Assembly (NCBI GenBank): GCA_039111635.1 | Contig: JBCAQO010000001.1 | Span: forward strand, 496,001-560,000 | Direction of reading: 5' to 3' | From: Heterobasidion occidentale | Taxonomy: Eukaryota > Basidiomycota > Agaricomycetes > Russulales > Bondarzewiaceae | Length of the DNA: 64,000 nt | In this document: positions 15,212-27,116 of the stretch, one piece after another | Layout of the letters: each line of letters begins with the position of its first letter | Position numbering within the stretch: position 1 is the first letter of the stretch | Position numbers and translations under genes: made by a program | The notes under the pieces: generated by a model | Database searches by the model: none | What the model was told of the DNA's origin: nothing | Seen by the model: only the letters and a program-made list of their open reading frames with translations

Positions 15212-17386
15212 ATGTCTTCATCTTCACAAGAGGCATACCGTGTCGCGCTCCGGGGTGACGGTATCCTCACAAGCCCTCGGTGGAATAAAGGCACTGCGTT
15301 CACCGAACGAGAGCGCAAGGCTTTCGGCCTCACAGGCCGTCTTCCTCATCGAATCAATACGCTCGACGAGCAATGTGCTCGTGCGTACGACCAACTACAG
15401 GCACGCACAGAGCCTCTTCGGAAGAACTCGTTTCTGCAAAGCTTGAAGGATCAGAACTGGGTGCTATACTACCAACTCATACAGCGTCATCTTCGGGAGC
15501 TCATTCCAATCATATACACTCCAACAGAGGTGAGGATGTCATTTGATGCATTGAATCCGGTTCTGACATCTGCTTTTGCCTGACGGTTTGGATGTCTAGG
15601 CCGATGCCATTGCCCAATATTCACATCTGTTCAGGAGGAGCGAGGGTCTATACTTGACCTTCCCTGACCAAGATTCAATGGAAGAAAGCTTCTTAGAGCA
15701 GACGCGCGGCCGCAAGCTCGATTTGATCGTTTGCTCTGATGCGGAGGCGATATTAGGGATTGGCGATCAGGGAGTTGGGGTGCATATAAATCCATTCATT
15801 TGCGGGCATGACTGTTGACACTTCTTTTGAAGGGCATCGGAGTACGTCGCATTGTCCCCGCACATCTTTGAATCGTAATTCAAATGTGCGGCTCCGCCAG
15901 ATATCTGTCGCGAAGTCTGTAATCTATACGTTCGTCCCTCCAATCCTTGCGCCGTAAGAAATACATTGATGGCCATACTTACAGCTTGGTTGGGGGTATC
16001 GATCCGCACAAGTCGCTGAGCGTCACACTCGATGTTGGAACGAACAATGAATCGCTCTTGAATGATGAGCTTTACGTGGTATGTCCTACAAAGCTACCTA
16101 GTGCTGCGTATGAAACAAACTTAACCGCACAGGGATGGCCACACGAACGCGTGCGAGGCGAAGAATACGATAAATTCATAGACAAGTTCGAATTCTCTCC
16201 GCTCCTCGGATGCAACATGCTCACCTGATGTCGCAGATTTGTTCAGCTGGTCCGGAAGTACTATCCCCACAGCCTGCTGCACTTCGAAGACTTTGGCGTC
16301 ACAAACGCACAACGGCTATTGGAGCTCTATAGAGACAAGCACGCTGTTTTCAACGATGACGTCCAGGGGACGGGCGCAGTGACACTCGCAGCGGTGATGT
16401 CTGCGATCGGTGTGACGAAGAGCACCCTTGCGGATCAGCGCTTCGTTATATATGGCGCCGGATCAGCAGGCCTGGGCATCGCACATCAACTTCGAGATGC
16501 CCTCGTTCAACTTGATTCAGTCCCCTACGAGCAGGCCAATACGGCCTTCTACTTGATCGACAAGTACGGCCTCGTAAAGGAATCTCTCGGTGCAGACAAG
16601 ATACGTCCTTCCCTGCGCGATTTTGTAAGGCCGGATGTGGAGTGGGATGACGTACCGACAAACGACAAGGGAGAGGTCAGCTTGTTCGAGGTCGTGAGGA
16701 AGGTGAAGCCGACTGTGCTCATCGGGTGCTCGACCCACGCCGGCGGATTCACGGAAGAAGTCGTGAAGGAGATGGCGAAAGGATGTGAAAGGCCGATCAT
16801 CATGCCGTTGTCTAATCCCAGCAGGCTTGTCGAAGTCGATCCGGCGAAAGCCAACGATTGGACAAAGGGAAGGGCTCTGCTCGCTACTGGGAGCCCGTTT
16901 CCGCCTGCTAAGATGCCCAATGGCAAAGATTACATGTAGGTCTAACCGTCACTATCGTGAAATGGAGGCTCATTCACATCTGTCTGACCAGCATCGCCGA
17001 ATGCAACAGTAGGCACACCTGATACTTGTAAAGCCGTGTTTTATCCTCACGATGTCCCTTTAGATGCGCTCATATATCCAGGTCTCGGCGCAGGCGCTGT
17101 ACTTTCTCAGTCGCGCAGCTTGACAGATAGCATGATCCTCGCCGGAACGCAGCGTCTAGCAGCGCTGTCCCCAGCACTCAAAGATCCAGACAACGCTCTA
17201 CTTCCCGACTTCGCCGATGCACCTGCAGTCAATTTTGAAGTTACTGTTGCTGTCGCTGAGCAAGCAATCGAGGAGGGAAGTGCAGGGGTATCATGGGGAA
17301 AGGAGGAGGTAAGAGAGAGAGCGAGAGAGATGTTATGGGCGCCGGTCTATGGCGAGTACGAATATGACGTGAACGGCGAGACGTGA
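15212..17386 (+). CDS. MAE1: Malic enzyme, NAD(P)-dependent oxidative decarboxylase
   Basis: Converts L-malate to pyruvate and CO2 with reduction of NAD(P). The N-terminal malic domain shows RINTLDEQCARAY, WVLYYQLIQRHLRELIPIIY with TPTEA, then VCSDAEAILGIGDQG and, after a 9-nt exon (15833-15841), the G-I-G-I-S-V glycine motif. The metal and active-site segment LLHFEDFGVTNAQRLL and the signature FNDDVQGTGAVTLAAV follow. The nucleotide fold has FVIYGAGSAGLGIAHQL, and IIMPLSNPSR precedes the last third. The stop is at 17384-17386 after YDVNGET. No clear mitochondrial presequence is visible at MSSSSQEAYRV, so the location is uncertain. Full length for the family (about 570-590 residues). Confidence 0.93.
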
Positions 17387-17569
17387 AAGCTATCCCAGAG
17401 TGTTTCATATCCAGTGACCAGTTGTAAGTTGTGCAAACAGGGTAGACGATTAGAATACACATCGTCTGCAGCGACTACCACGCCGGAATTTGCCGAGTGC
17501 TTCGATTTGCTCGACTTGCTCGACCATCTTCAAGGTTGTACAAACTAAACTGCCCAACCTCCGTCCGAT

Positions 17570-18725
17570 ATGTCTGAAGTCGCACCCGAAGCTGCACCAT
17601 CAGCTGGTATCCCTATTCCCGTTGAAGCCGCTGCACCACCACCCCAGGAAGAACCAGATAACGCTACTGAAACTTTGTACATTCAGAATTTGAACGAGAA
17701 GATCAAGATCAGCGGTATGTCCTTGTCCACTCCCCACAACCCCCCCTCGTCTCCCGAATTTAAAGATTTTTCATGGTGTATAGTCCTCAAAGCATCTTTG
17801 CGTGGCCTGTTCAAGTCGTATGGAGAAGTTCTAGATGTGGTCGCGCATGATAATCTGCGCATGCGAGGACAGGCTTTCGTCTCCTTTACGTCGCCTGAAA
17901 TCGCAAAGAAGGCGCTGAAGGAAGTCAGGGGGTTCCCGCTCTATTCGAAGCCTATGGTTCGTCTTGAGTTTCCACATCCTCGCATTGGGCAAGGAGTATG
18001 CGTACCTTATTGACTCTGGCTCATGTCCCCACCAGCAAATCTCGTTTGCGAAGACACGCTCGGACGCTGTGGTGCGACGACTCGACGCTGCAAACTACGA
18101 GCACCACAAGAAGGTCAGAGACGAACACAAGAGTGCGTATAATGGTCCTGCTCTATCCGAGACATCCCCGTGCTAACTTGAGCAGAGGAGACGCGGTACA
18201 GCAACCCGTTGAAGCGGAAGTTCCGCGAGAAGCGCATGGCCTCCGACAGTGCGTCCACCGTGCTCAATAATCGTGACTTTGATGCCTTACTCACAATCTC
18301 AAAACAGTGGACGGGTCGGGCGCTGCGCCTGCGCCAAAGCGGCCAAACGTCCAGATGCCCGACGAATACCTCCCTCCCAACAAAATTCTCTTCTTGCAAA
18401 ACCTCCCCGAGAGCGTCAGCAAGGATCAGCTCATGGCCCTTTTCTCCCAGTCTGTATCCCTTTCCATCAGATTTGATGTGGCACACTGCTGACGCAGCGC
18501 TGGGGTAGGTATCCCAACCTGCACGAAGTCCGTCTCATTCCGACAAAGAAGGACATTGCGTTCGTGGAGTACATGGACGAAGGGAGTGCCACTGTGGCGA
18601 AGGATGCGCTGCACAACTACAAGTTGGACGGCGAAAACAAAATCAAGGTAATCCATCCACCTCCTTTGATGTCGACCGAATGCTGACTGCTATCCTTCTT
18701 ACAGATTACTTTTGCGAGGAAGTAA
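17570..18725 (+). CDS. U1A / U2B''-type snRNP protein (two RRMs)
   Basis: Spliceosomal RNA-binding protein that contacts U1 and/or U2 snRNA hairpins. After an acidic Pro/Ala-rich start (MSEVAPEAAPSAGIP) the first RRM shows RNP2 TLYIQNLNEKIKI and RNP1 MRGQAFVSFTSPEIAKKAL, followed by MQISFAKTRSDAVVRRLD, typical of U1A/U2B''. A basic linker (LKRKFREKRMASD) leads to a second RRM with ILFLQNLPESVSKDQLMALF and KKDIAFVEYMDEGSATVAKD, ending KITFARK with TAA at 18723-18725. Two RRMs in this order fit the family better than a general splicing factor. At least five introns of about 50-80 nt. Which snRNA it serves cannot be told from the sequence. Confidence 0.88.
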
Positions 18726-19014
18726 ATCATGCTGTCTGGTGGTCTCGTTATATTGGCAGTCCCGGTGTACGTTTTATATCACGCTGTATTGTAGTTTTAA
18801 TTCTTCTTCCCTGCTCTAAAGTTTTTCAACGTCGGCCGTGGACATTGCACCGTTCGTTCAGCGTAGTTCAAATTCGATAGTGGTTAACTGGTAAACATGC
18901 GACGAGAGTGTGGATCAAACGGAAAACTTCGCAGATGCAATGGCCGATGGGAGAATGGTCAGCACTGCGGCCGTGGAGGAAGCAGCTGCGCCTCCAGCGA
19001 GCCATACCAATCTG

Positions 19015-20608
19015 TCAATTTACGTTTTCGAATCCTTCAAGGACAGCGCGAACGTTCGTCCCGATAGTCTCGATGTCGTACCCCCTATTCCGCGTCCGTC
19101 AATGTCAGCTGGGACACCGTGACATTTGTACGCACCCTTCCATTACGAATAACACAGGCTTGTCCAGTTGTCCTATGATTCGTCCAATTTCGCCATAACA
19201 GTCTTGGGTCAATGCAAAGTCACTGATCGGGTCGTTGGCGTAGGTGTCTACGCCGAGGCTAGTCGTGTTCAGGCTGTTGGTCAGGATCCGATGTAGGAAC
19301 GGGGGATGAACTACCCTGCCTTATTACCACATACGCTGGCTCGAACTGTTGGACGCAGGCCACTGCTTCTCGCAACGTTTCGCAGTATTTTTGGTCGGTG
19401 GTTCCCCTCGGAAGGGGAAAGTTGATATTGCAGCCGATACCCATCCCAGACCCCTTCTCTTTCGTGGATCCTGTGAAATCTGATTGTTTCGGATACACGA
19501 TAGAAGTATAAGGTGAGGACACAGCCACTTTCGATCGGTCTCGTATGATACATACAAGGGTAGTCGTTCTGCGCATGAAGAGACACATAGAGGACACTGC
19601 CATCGGTGTAGAATATCTCTTGCGCTGGTTCCGATCACCGTCGGCCGTGGACTCTAGCCGGGAGAAACTCTGGACAACTAATACTCACTGCCATTTCCAT
19701 GGTGGTAGTCAATATCGATGATAGCCACTGGCACGCGCCCGGGTCGATGAGATTTCCCCTGCCCTTCCTGTGGCATTTCAGAGGCACAAGAAGTTTGGAG
19801 GAATCGGACGGCGGCCGCCACGTTGTTGATGAAGCAATAGCCTCCGCAGAGTGACGAACCTGCGTGATGCCCTGGAGGACGACTATGCGAAAACAGAGTT
19901 CAAAATACGGGTGATTGCGACAGCTGTGGTAGGGTTCATCTTCACCTCAAAGCGAATGCACCGGAATGGCCGGGTGCCAAAATTAGATGCTTCGCGGCGG
20001 AAAGCGTGACTCGCAGAGACGCCAGGACTGCTGTGTAGGTTTCTGGAAGTCGATGCTTGAGAAGCGCTATTCGAACTTCGGTCATAGTTCCACAACAGAC
20101 CTTCCGTGATGGGACAGCTGAGGTCGAAGCAATAGAGCCCTGTGCCAGAGGGGTAGAAGCAGAAACATGGCACTGAAAACGTAACGTACCTGCTTTAGCG
20201 ATGGGAGACAATGCCGCAGCTGAATCATCTATAGATGGTAAGGGTGATAGCAGTTTGGGATGCTGAAATGTTTCTGGCAGCACAGCGGTCTGTACAAGAT
20301 GATTCAACGTCGGTGGCCGATGAATGGCCGACCCTTTGAGAACGCGCCTTATCGTTTCCATCTGCCACCCAATCCTCGTATGCATTCCGCAGGTATTGCA
20401 CGTAATCTAGATCGTGGATCGCCTGCGCATAGCCTAGGACATCGATATCCGAATCACATTCGACAATCTGGAAGGATGGAGAGCTCTCCAGCTCGTGTTT
20501 GATTGCATGCCAACGCGCGGGGCTCTCGAAATAGGGGACGGGCTTCCCCGAGAGAATCTCGAAGGGCGGATCATGTAGCAGACAGTCGCGATCCACGAAG
20601 ACCTTCAT
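19015..20608 (-). CDS. Histone deacetylase-fold enzyme (class II / acetylpolyamine amidohydrolase-like)
   Basis: Zinc-dependent deacetylase fold. The start MKVFVDRDCLLHDPPFEILS at 20608 matches the N-terminus of acetylpolyamine amidohydrolase-like members; an open frame continues upstream but has no ATG. Downstream exons give VPYFESPARWHAIKHEL, the active-site loop RPPGHHAGSSLCGGYCFINN (two His, then Gly-Gly), the zinc-ligand motif AIIDIDYHHGNG, FYTDGSVLYVSLH and LGVDTYANDPISDFAL (second zinc Asp region). The last exon GYDIETIGTNVRAVLEGFE ends with TGA at 19015-19017. The exon joins across GT-AG introns keep frame. The substrate (histone, other protein or polyamine) is not determined. It is divergent from the RdRP with about 355 bases between starts. 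Confidence 0.87.
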
Positions 20609-20963
20609 CAGGGCGGAAGAATGATTCAGAAGACGACCGCCATTGTGGACGTCGAGGTTCAGGGCAAGCTCTCTTCCCGAGGCGGACTGGGCGCTGCTCG
20701 TCACGCCGGCCACGATCGAGACACGCAGCACGTGAGTGACTCGACGCGTTCGAAGCCCAATTAACCTCGACTTGGTACCGAATTACCACAGCGCGTCAAA
20801 ACCGCGACAGGTTGTTGATCGATAGCTACCCGCAACCCTCCGCTTCTATGCCCTTGCTTTCCGGAACTTTGAAGGCTTCATCCCACTCAATCATCTCGCT
20901 CTGCTGCTCCACACCGAAACACTCGACGGACGAGCCACGTTACCCCTGACATCCCCTCCGAAT
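20609..20963. promoter_or_regulatory. Shared intergenic region of the divergent deacetylase / RdRP pair
   Basis: About 355 bases lie between the two starts, so both promoters overlap here. The deacetylase frame remains open into this region without an ATG, which is why the downstream MKVF start was chosen. No specific factor site was identified. Confidence 0.5.
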
Positions 20964-23900
20964 ATGCGTCGCCGCGGTAATTCCAGCTCCAATACCAACA
21001 ACGGTCGCAAGACCCACCCTGCAGCAAAGTCTCGTACAGATGCTGCTGTAGATACTGAGGACCTGCGTGCGTGCTGTTGCATCTCTTGCTCCGCCTCCCT
21101 CTTAGTTTTATGTCTTCATATTCAGCTCCCCCCCGGAAGAGACCTCTACCAGCCCCCGACTTCCATTCGGTTCTTCCGCTCAGAAAGAAAGGATCGCATA
21201 TTTCCTTGTCATCGGTGGAGTCATTTCTTCAATTGCATTGTTATGACATCTCAACTTTACGGGCGCAGGATGACGAAGAATTGTGGAATCAGGTCGGGAA
21301 TTTAGAGGATTATGATACACTCTCGAAACGCGAGGGTATGTTTGTGTTTTTTATTTGCTTGTGCTACTGAACACATGATGTGCTCGTTGGAATATCGTAC
21401 TAGTCGAGCGGAGTATGTGTGTTTACCACGAGTCGTCTGTGCCATACTTAATTATATGGGTCTATCACAGTGTCGACGGATACGGAGTCGCCCTCCTCCT
21501 CATCGCGGACCTCCTCGATGTATACCGCCCCCTCTAGGACAGAAAGTTTTTCGTCGACGTCCAACTCTGGCTCAGAGAATAAAGTGAAGCAGCGTCTCCA
21601 GGGCATCCCACAAGGCTCATTGGACGCAAGTCCTACGCCCAAGGCAAAGCGTGTGTCAAGAGTCGCATCTTCCGCGATGAACGCCGCCTTGAGATCTCCA
21701 AAGCCGGTTAGGATCATAGATGCAGCTCGCCCGTACCTGGCAGGCGGACCATCTCCTATGACTGCACAGCCTGCACTGGATTCTTTATCTCCATCCCCAG
21801 CTACAAAGCGGCAGAGCAAGTAAGGGTTCTGGGTCTTCGCGATGTCTCTTCTGAGTTTGATTCTCTCATCCCAGGGGGCCTCGTGGGCACGCAGCCTCTT
21901 CCGTCAAGAAGGCGCGTATTCCCCCTACAGCAGATAGGATTCCGAGTACAGTAGCTCCGCATCCCGCAGTCGATACGGCCATCGGCCAAATCAACACCAA
22001 TATCAACACCCAGCCCTCGCATATCCTCCCAGCGCCTCTCTCTAGCGCGATGTCCTCGCCATCCACAATCGACGTTGACAACCTTCTTGGGAATGGACCT
22101 ATTGAGCTGGCCCTCCAGGTCATCGCTCATGATGATACTGTGCAGAGGGAAATGGATCGACGGAGGATCTCGTGGGGTGTACAGTTTGAGATCGCTCGCG
22201 GTATCACCCAAAACAAGTGGACATGGGAACAGGTGACAACGACGAAGCTTGACAAGCTCAAGGGCTGCAGTGCCGTCAGCGCCCCCCTCGTCGCGAACGT
22301 GATGCTCGACGAGACATACGACAATCGGCCGACGATAAGTTCTAACCCTCTATGGTGAACCCGCCGATTTCACTTCGTGCTCTCTCCATCGTTCCTAATT
22401 CCTTGGATGATTAGGCACGAGTACGATAGGGAACAAGCTGCTATCGTTGAAGGTCGTGAGCGCGGCTTAGGCCTCATGGGCGAGTGGCACGGCGAGAAGA
22501 ATTGGTACGGAGGGAAGATTCAGCAAATCCTCACCTTCAAATCCGACGGCGGCAAATATTCGATGCATCTAGAGAAGCCCGAGATGCTCAAGTCTCGTCG
22601 ATTCAGCAGGTTCCTGGGCTCTCGGCGCATCCTCGAGATCAAGCTGCCGAAATCTGACGGATACAACGCTCAGAGTCAAGGCAGGCAGATGCTTTAAGTA
22701 AGTTCCTGCTTTGCGGGCGGCTCTTTGTTCCGTTCGATGCGAAGGACAACACGGTGTACGCTATGGAGACGGACGAGAATCATGGAAGGGAAAGCGATCC
22801 CTCAGAGGGGGATGATCGCCGAATAAGTCTGCAAGGATTTATACAGTGGCACAACCCGCTGTCCTTGAATGATAAACAGGTCAGATAAATGTCTATTCCC
22901 CTCTATTATGCCTGACTATTTGCCGATGTCGATCTGCAGCCTATTAGCAAATGGGCAGCGCGTTTTGACCTCGGACTCTCCAACTCGATTCCTGCCCTCG
23001 ATTTTCTACAAGAAAACGTCACTTTCATGCGAGACATATGTTTGTACTCGCGTCCTATAGAAAACTTATGTTCCAGACTCATTTTTGGCTTCAGACGCCT
23101 CCGACGTCCCAAGGGGGGTAAAACCGCCTGCGGAGAAGATCATGACGGACGGTTGTGGGTTCATGAATGCGGCGGCGTTGATTCGCATCGCACAGCGTAT
23201 TGGCCTACCTAATCGCCCATCCGCTGTACAAGGCCGTGTCGCCGGATCGAAAGGTCTGTGGATCCTGCACCCCGACCACCTCGATCCTACGGATGTGCCC
23301 CGCATCTGGATCCGGGACTCCCAAAGAAAAATTCATCTGGATCTGGAACATGGTGGGCGCGCCCATCTTATCTTTGATCACGTCGCTGCCCCTCGTCTGT
23401 CTACGCCAGGCCACCTCTCCAAGCAGACCATCATGAACTTGTCCCATAACCACGTACCTGACGAGGTAATTGAAGCCCTGATGAAGAAAGGTCTGGAAGA
23501 AGAGGTCCGACCCCTGATGCAGTGGACGGGGCCTGAAGCGATGCGACTCCTATGGAGTGCCGTCAATAAGGCTGGTGGAGTCTCCGGTGAGCGTCTGCGT
23601 AAGCTCGCCCGTGCAGCAAGTAGAGCGCTAGGGCTCAACAGCAGGCGAGAGATTGAAGAGGGCTTTGTGGATGATGATGCGGACGAAGAATCGTTCGAAG
23701 ATGCGGCTTCTGCTGACTCTGAGGATGAAACTTATACGTCGTTGCATCAAACTGTCTTGTACCTCCTTCAGGCTGGGTTTCGACCAGAACACTCCGCCCA
23801 TCTATGGGACAAGCTCAAAAGAGTTGTGACGATGGCCATAGACGCTTATATCAAGAAGTACCACATCACTGTCCCGCAATCCGCTGAAGCCTTCATTGTG

Positions 23901-25785
23901 CCTGGTACGTCTCTTTGCAGACACTAGGAGGTGCACTGACCTCTTGCGATAGATCCTTGCGATGTATTGGAAGAAGGCCAGATACATTTCAAGGCTTCGC
24001 GTGAATTGAAGGATCCAATCTTGGACATGAACGTGAACTCTATCACAGGCCCCTGCATCGTATGTCTTTTATTGATTTTCACGTTACAATACTCATTGGA
24101 AAATCAGGTCAGTCGTAACCCCGCGCGCATCGCCTCTGATTTACAGAAGGTGAGTACTCGTTTAGTCGCGGCCCTATTCACGTCGTCACGAATTGTTGTA
24201 GGTCGTGGCCATCAATCACCCAAAGCTTTCCGAATACACCGACGTGATCATATTTCCTACCAAAGGATCTCGCTCACTTGCGAGTTATCTGGGTGGAGGA
24301 GGTTCGTATATTCTTCTATTCGAGTGGAAGATGTAAGGCTGATTCGTGTGGTTGCCAGATTATGACGGCGGTACGTTGCGGTTGTGGTTCTCATCATAGT
24401 GCTTTTGACGATGGCATTCGAAGATGTTGTGATGGTAACTTGGGAGCCGGCCCTGGTCGAACCTTTCTGCACCCATGAGTTCGTACCCGAACCTGACGGT
24501 CTGAAAGAGCGTTATTTCGACCGCAAAGTAGAAAGCGTGCAAGATTTTGGTCATCGAGTATCAAGTCTTCCCGATCGCGCAAACGAACTTCTTCAAGTCC
24601 TCTTGGGAGGTTTGGGGAATCCTATGGTTGGAAAATACTCCAGCTTTCACGACAATGCTGTGTACTCGAAGGGGTATATGGACCCAGAAACTGTGCGCCT
24701 GGCCTACATGTACGTCACCTTCTCCGTTTCTGTCGGTACTTGCTGACAACGAAACAGGTTTACTACTTGCATGGACTCGGTAAAGACCGGCCATCGTCTC
24801 AAAAATGGCGTCTTTGCAGAGGACTCGAGAGCTTATGATCGTCCACAAGCCCTCTGCATGCGCACAAAGGAAGATGAAGACCCATGGCAACCAAAGCCCA
24901 ACAACATGTTACCGCTCTCTCGACCGTCTTCCTTAGGTCGGTTTATCCTCGACCGACTTCTCGATGTTGGAAAGGAGCTCAAGGACCAGCATCTGATTGA
25001 GTTTGGGAAGCTCGACGGGAAGGATGCTTGGGATCAAGATGTGCTGCAGCTATGGAAGGATGCAAGTCGGAATGCGAGTCAAACTCTCCCTGCCGATGTC
25101 CTTGATTTCTTGGACGACGCGGTTCGAGATCGAGTCCTAACTGCACAGCGAGATCATCAGCAGCGCGAGCTAGACGAGATCAAGCAGTTCGTGCGATCGA
25201 TGAAGGAGGAGTGGTTGCGGGCAGTTCAACGCCCCTCCTCGACGAAGCCGTCTAGTTCACAGAAGCGATCTTTCCGGAGGCAGGCCACTGTATCTGGTCC
25301 TTTGGAGAGCCTTGTAAAGAAGTTTGCAGATGGTCCGGGGTCGGAAGAGCAAAGGGCATCCTTCGCCTATGAGCTCGGCGAAAAATTTGCATTCTCAGTA
25401 GCGTTCAAGACTCTGTGTCTAATCAAGGCACGAAATGCGGGTATTGTTCCTACAGTAAGCCTGTTCGCAGATGCGATGACGATGCAGTCATCGGCCATCC
25501 GCATGTTGGCTACCAGTCGTAATGGGGATGTAAGTTGATGACCACTCTTCTCTCGTTTTCGAACTCTCGTCGCCGTGATGCATCTAGTGCAGGAATCGGT
25601 CCCACGTTGATATCTTTCTTGAATCTATCTCAATTTTTCAGATTGGTGTCAATGTGCATTCGGTGCAGCTTGAAAGTTTTCAAGAATCAGATGCCTCAAA
25701 ACCCAAGAACAAGCACAAAACGAAGGCACTTTCAATATCACGACAAATTTCCAGAGCATCCGTGCAAAATCTCACTGTCGGCTGA
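20964..25785 (+). CDS. RNA-dependent RNA polymerase of RNA silencing (QDE-1 type)
   Basis: Makes double-stranded RNA from aberrant single-stranded RNA for Dicer/Argonaute silencing. The first part (MRRRGNSSSNTNNGRKTHPA, then a Ser/Pro-rich region to about 22050) looks disordered. Folded sequence begins near 22050 (IELALQVIAHDDTVQREMDR). The polymerase core shows IMTDGCGFMNAAALIRIAQR, AVQGRVAGSKGLWILHPDHL, RKIHLDLEHGGRAHLIFDHV, HFKASRELKDPILD, ASYLGGG and the catalytic DYDGD, with the three Asp on a 12-nt exon plus its two junctions (24359-24370), then VVMVTWEPALVEPF. C-terminal helices follow (LDRLLDVGKELKDQHL). The open frame at 25538 ends inside an intron; a further exon from about 25642 gives a Lys/Ser-rich tail ending RASVQNLTVG, TGA 25783-25785. 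All catalytic residues are present. Confidence 0.93.
24359..24370 (+). other. 12-nt microexon carrying the RdRP catalytic motif
   Basis: The bases ATTATGACGGCG lie between an upstream intron 24302-24358 (GTTCGT...CCAG) and a downstream intron 24371-24423 (GTACGT...GAAG). Splicing joins GGAGGAG + these 12 + ATGTTGTG to give G-G-D-Y-D-G-D-V-V, the DbDGD motif of cellular RdRPs. No other reading of this stretch restores the motif. Confidence 0.85.
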
Positions 25786-26159
25786 TGCAAAGAACGTCGT
25801 CTTTACATGAAGACCAGAAACCTGCGATGCAATTGATGAATGCATAAGATCGGCATGAACTCAGATGGCACAAAATGTCAAGGCGTGTACGCTTGTCATC
25901 AGCAGATTTTCTTCCTACTCCGTCGAACGACGTGTAGGCTAGAGCATGGATCTCGTTGAGAGACGAGAAGACGAGGAAGCCGGCGGAACATTGCTCGCCT
26001 GTTTAGGAAAGAGTCGTGCTATGAGGCGGAGACTCAAATCGTGTGCATGCTCCCTGCACAGCTCTTGCACAATCCGCATTGCTTTGACCGCTAATTTTGC
26101 CAGCACATCTACTTACCTCTAGTGCTCTCCTCATCGTTTTACTGATTTTTTCAGCGGTG
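25786..26159. other. Intergenic between RdRP and LysM gene
   Basis: About 370 bases with no convincing gene or repeat. Holds the RdRP 3' end and the promoter of the LysM gene. Confidence 0.4.
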
Positions 26160-26894
26160 ATGGGTCGTTGGACGCAGTATGATGAAGTGCGCTAGACTCT
26201 TCATCTTCACGACGTTCTAATGCGATCGTATCCCATCTGTGGCTGGGTTCCAGGACGTTATCGTCTTCCAGACGGAATGAAGCGTGTGGGATACGACTCT
26301 GACACTGGAAAGTACTACTTTCGTGACAGAGACGGCTCACTTTGGGAAGGTTCAGAGTACGGTGAGATGCAACGAGGTCAGCATACATGATGGAACACAG
26401 CACCTACCAGCGGCTAAAGGCGATCTCACAGTAGTCTCCGATGTCCCCATTCACGTACCCGAAGGTACGAACAACAGCGATGTCGAAATTGGGCCAGACG
26501 GATACATTCCCCTGGCCGAGGACGCTGTGAGTTTTGACATACTGTGATTGTATTCATGAACCATTTTCTGACTCCATTCGCATCATTAGGATCAGCCTCC
26601 TCGGCCAAAACTCAGTTCCAATGATAGCCCATATCGGATGCTTTTTCCCTTTTTCTGATCATCATCGTCGTCTTGCTCCTGGTGTGGAGACTCATCGTTG
26701 CTCCAGCAAACTCACGTCCTGCGCTGACCTGTCCGGAGCATAGCACATCATCGGTGATTGTTTTTGGCGACACATGTTGGGCCATTGCGCAGGCGCACGG
26801 CTGTGTGGTCGACGACATTCTACGGTTGAACCCGAAGCTGAATTGCGACGTGCTGAGGCCTGGAGCGAGGATCTGCATACCATCGGGGCAGTGA
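26160..26894 (+). pseudogene. LysM-domain membrane-anchored protein, with two apparent frame breaks
   Basis: Predicted type II-like membrane protein with one extracellular LysM (chitin/peptidoglycan-binding) domain. Pieces in order: MGRWTQYDE (26160), then RYRLPDGMKRVGYDSDTGKY and FRDRDGSLWEGSEYGEMQR, an acidic linker (GDLTVVSDVPIHVPEGTNNS), a hydrophobic segment FLIIIVVLLLVWRLIV, and the LysM unit FGDTCWAIAQAHGCVVDDIL plus NPKLNCDVLRPGARICIP, TGA 26892-26894. Introns at about 26375 and 26527 splice cleanly. Two joins do not: near 26186 the GT donor leaves the wrong phase, and at the T5-C3-T5 run (26641-26655) one base more is needed to enter the membrane segment. Either two single-base losses in the consensus or a young pseudogene. 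An alternative intact start at 26220 (MRSYPICGW) removes only the first break. Confidence 0.6.
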
Positions 26895-27116
26895 CGTATG
26901 TACTCATACTTTGCATCATCACAGCGCGTAATTTCTACAACGAGTCACTTCTTTTCCGCCTCCATTTGGTGATGTAAGCGCATGACGTCGAGCTTGCAGT
27001 AAGGTGTCTCGGCTGCAAACATAACTAGTCAGGCGGGCTCGAAACTGCTACAGGTACTTAATCTTGAAACTAGTGTTCCTCTTCTCCATCTCTCTTCCCT
27101 GCCCACACGTCTAAAC

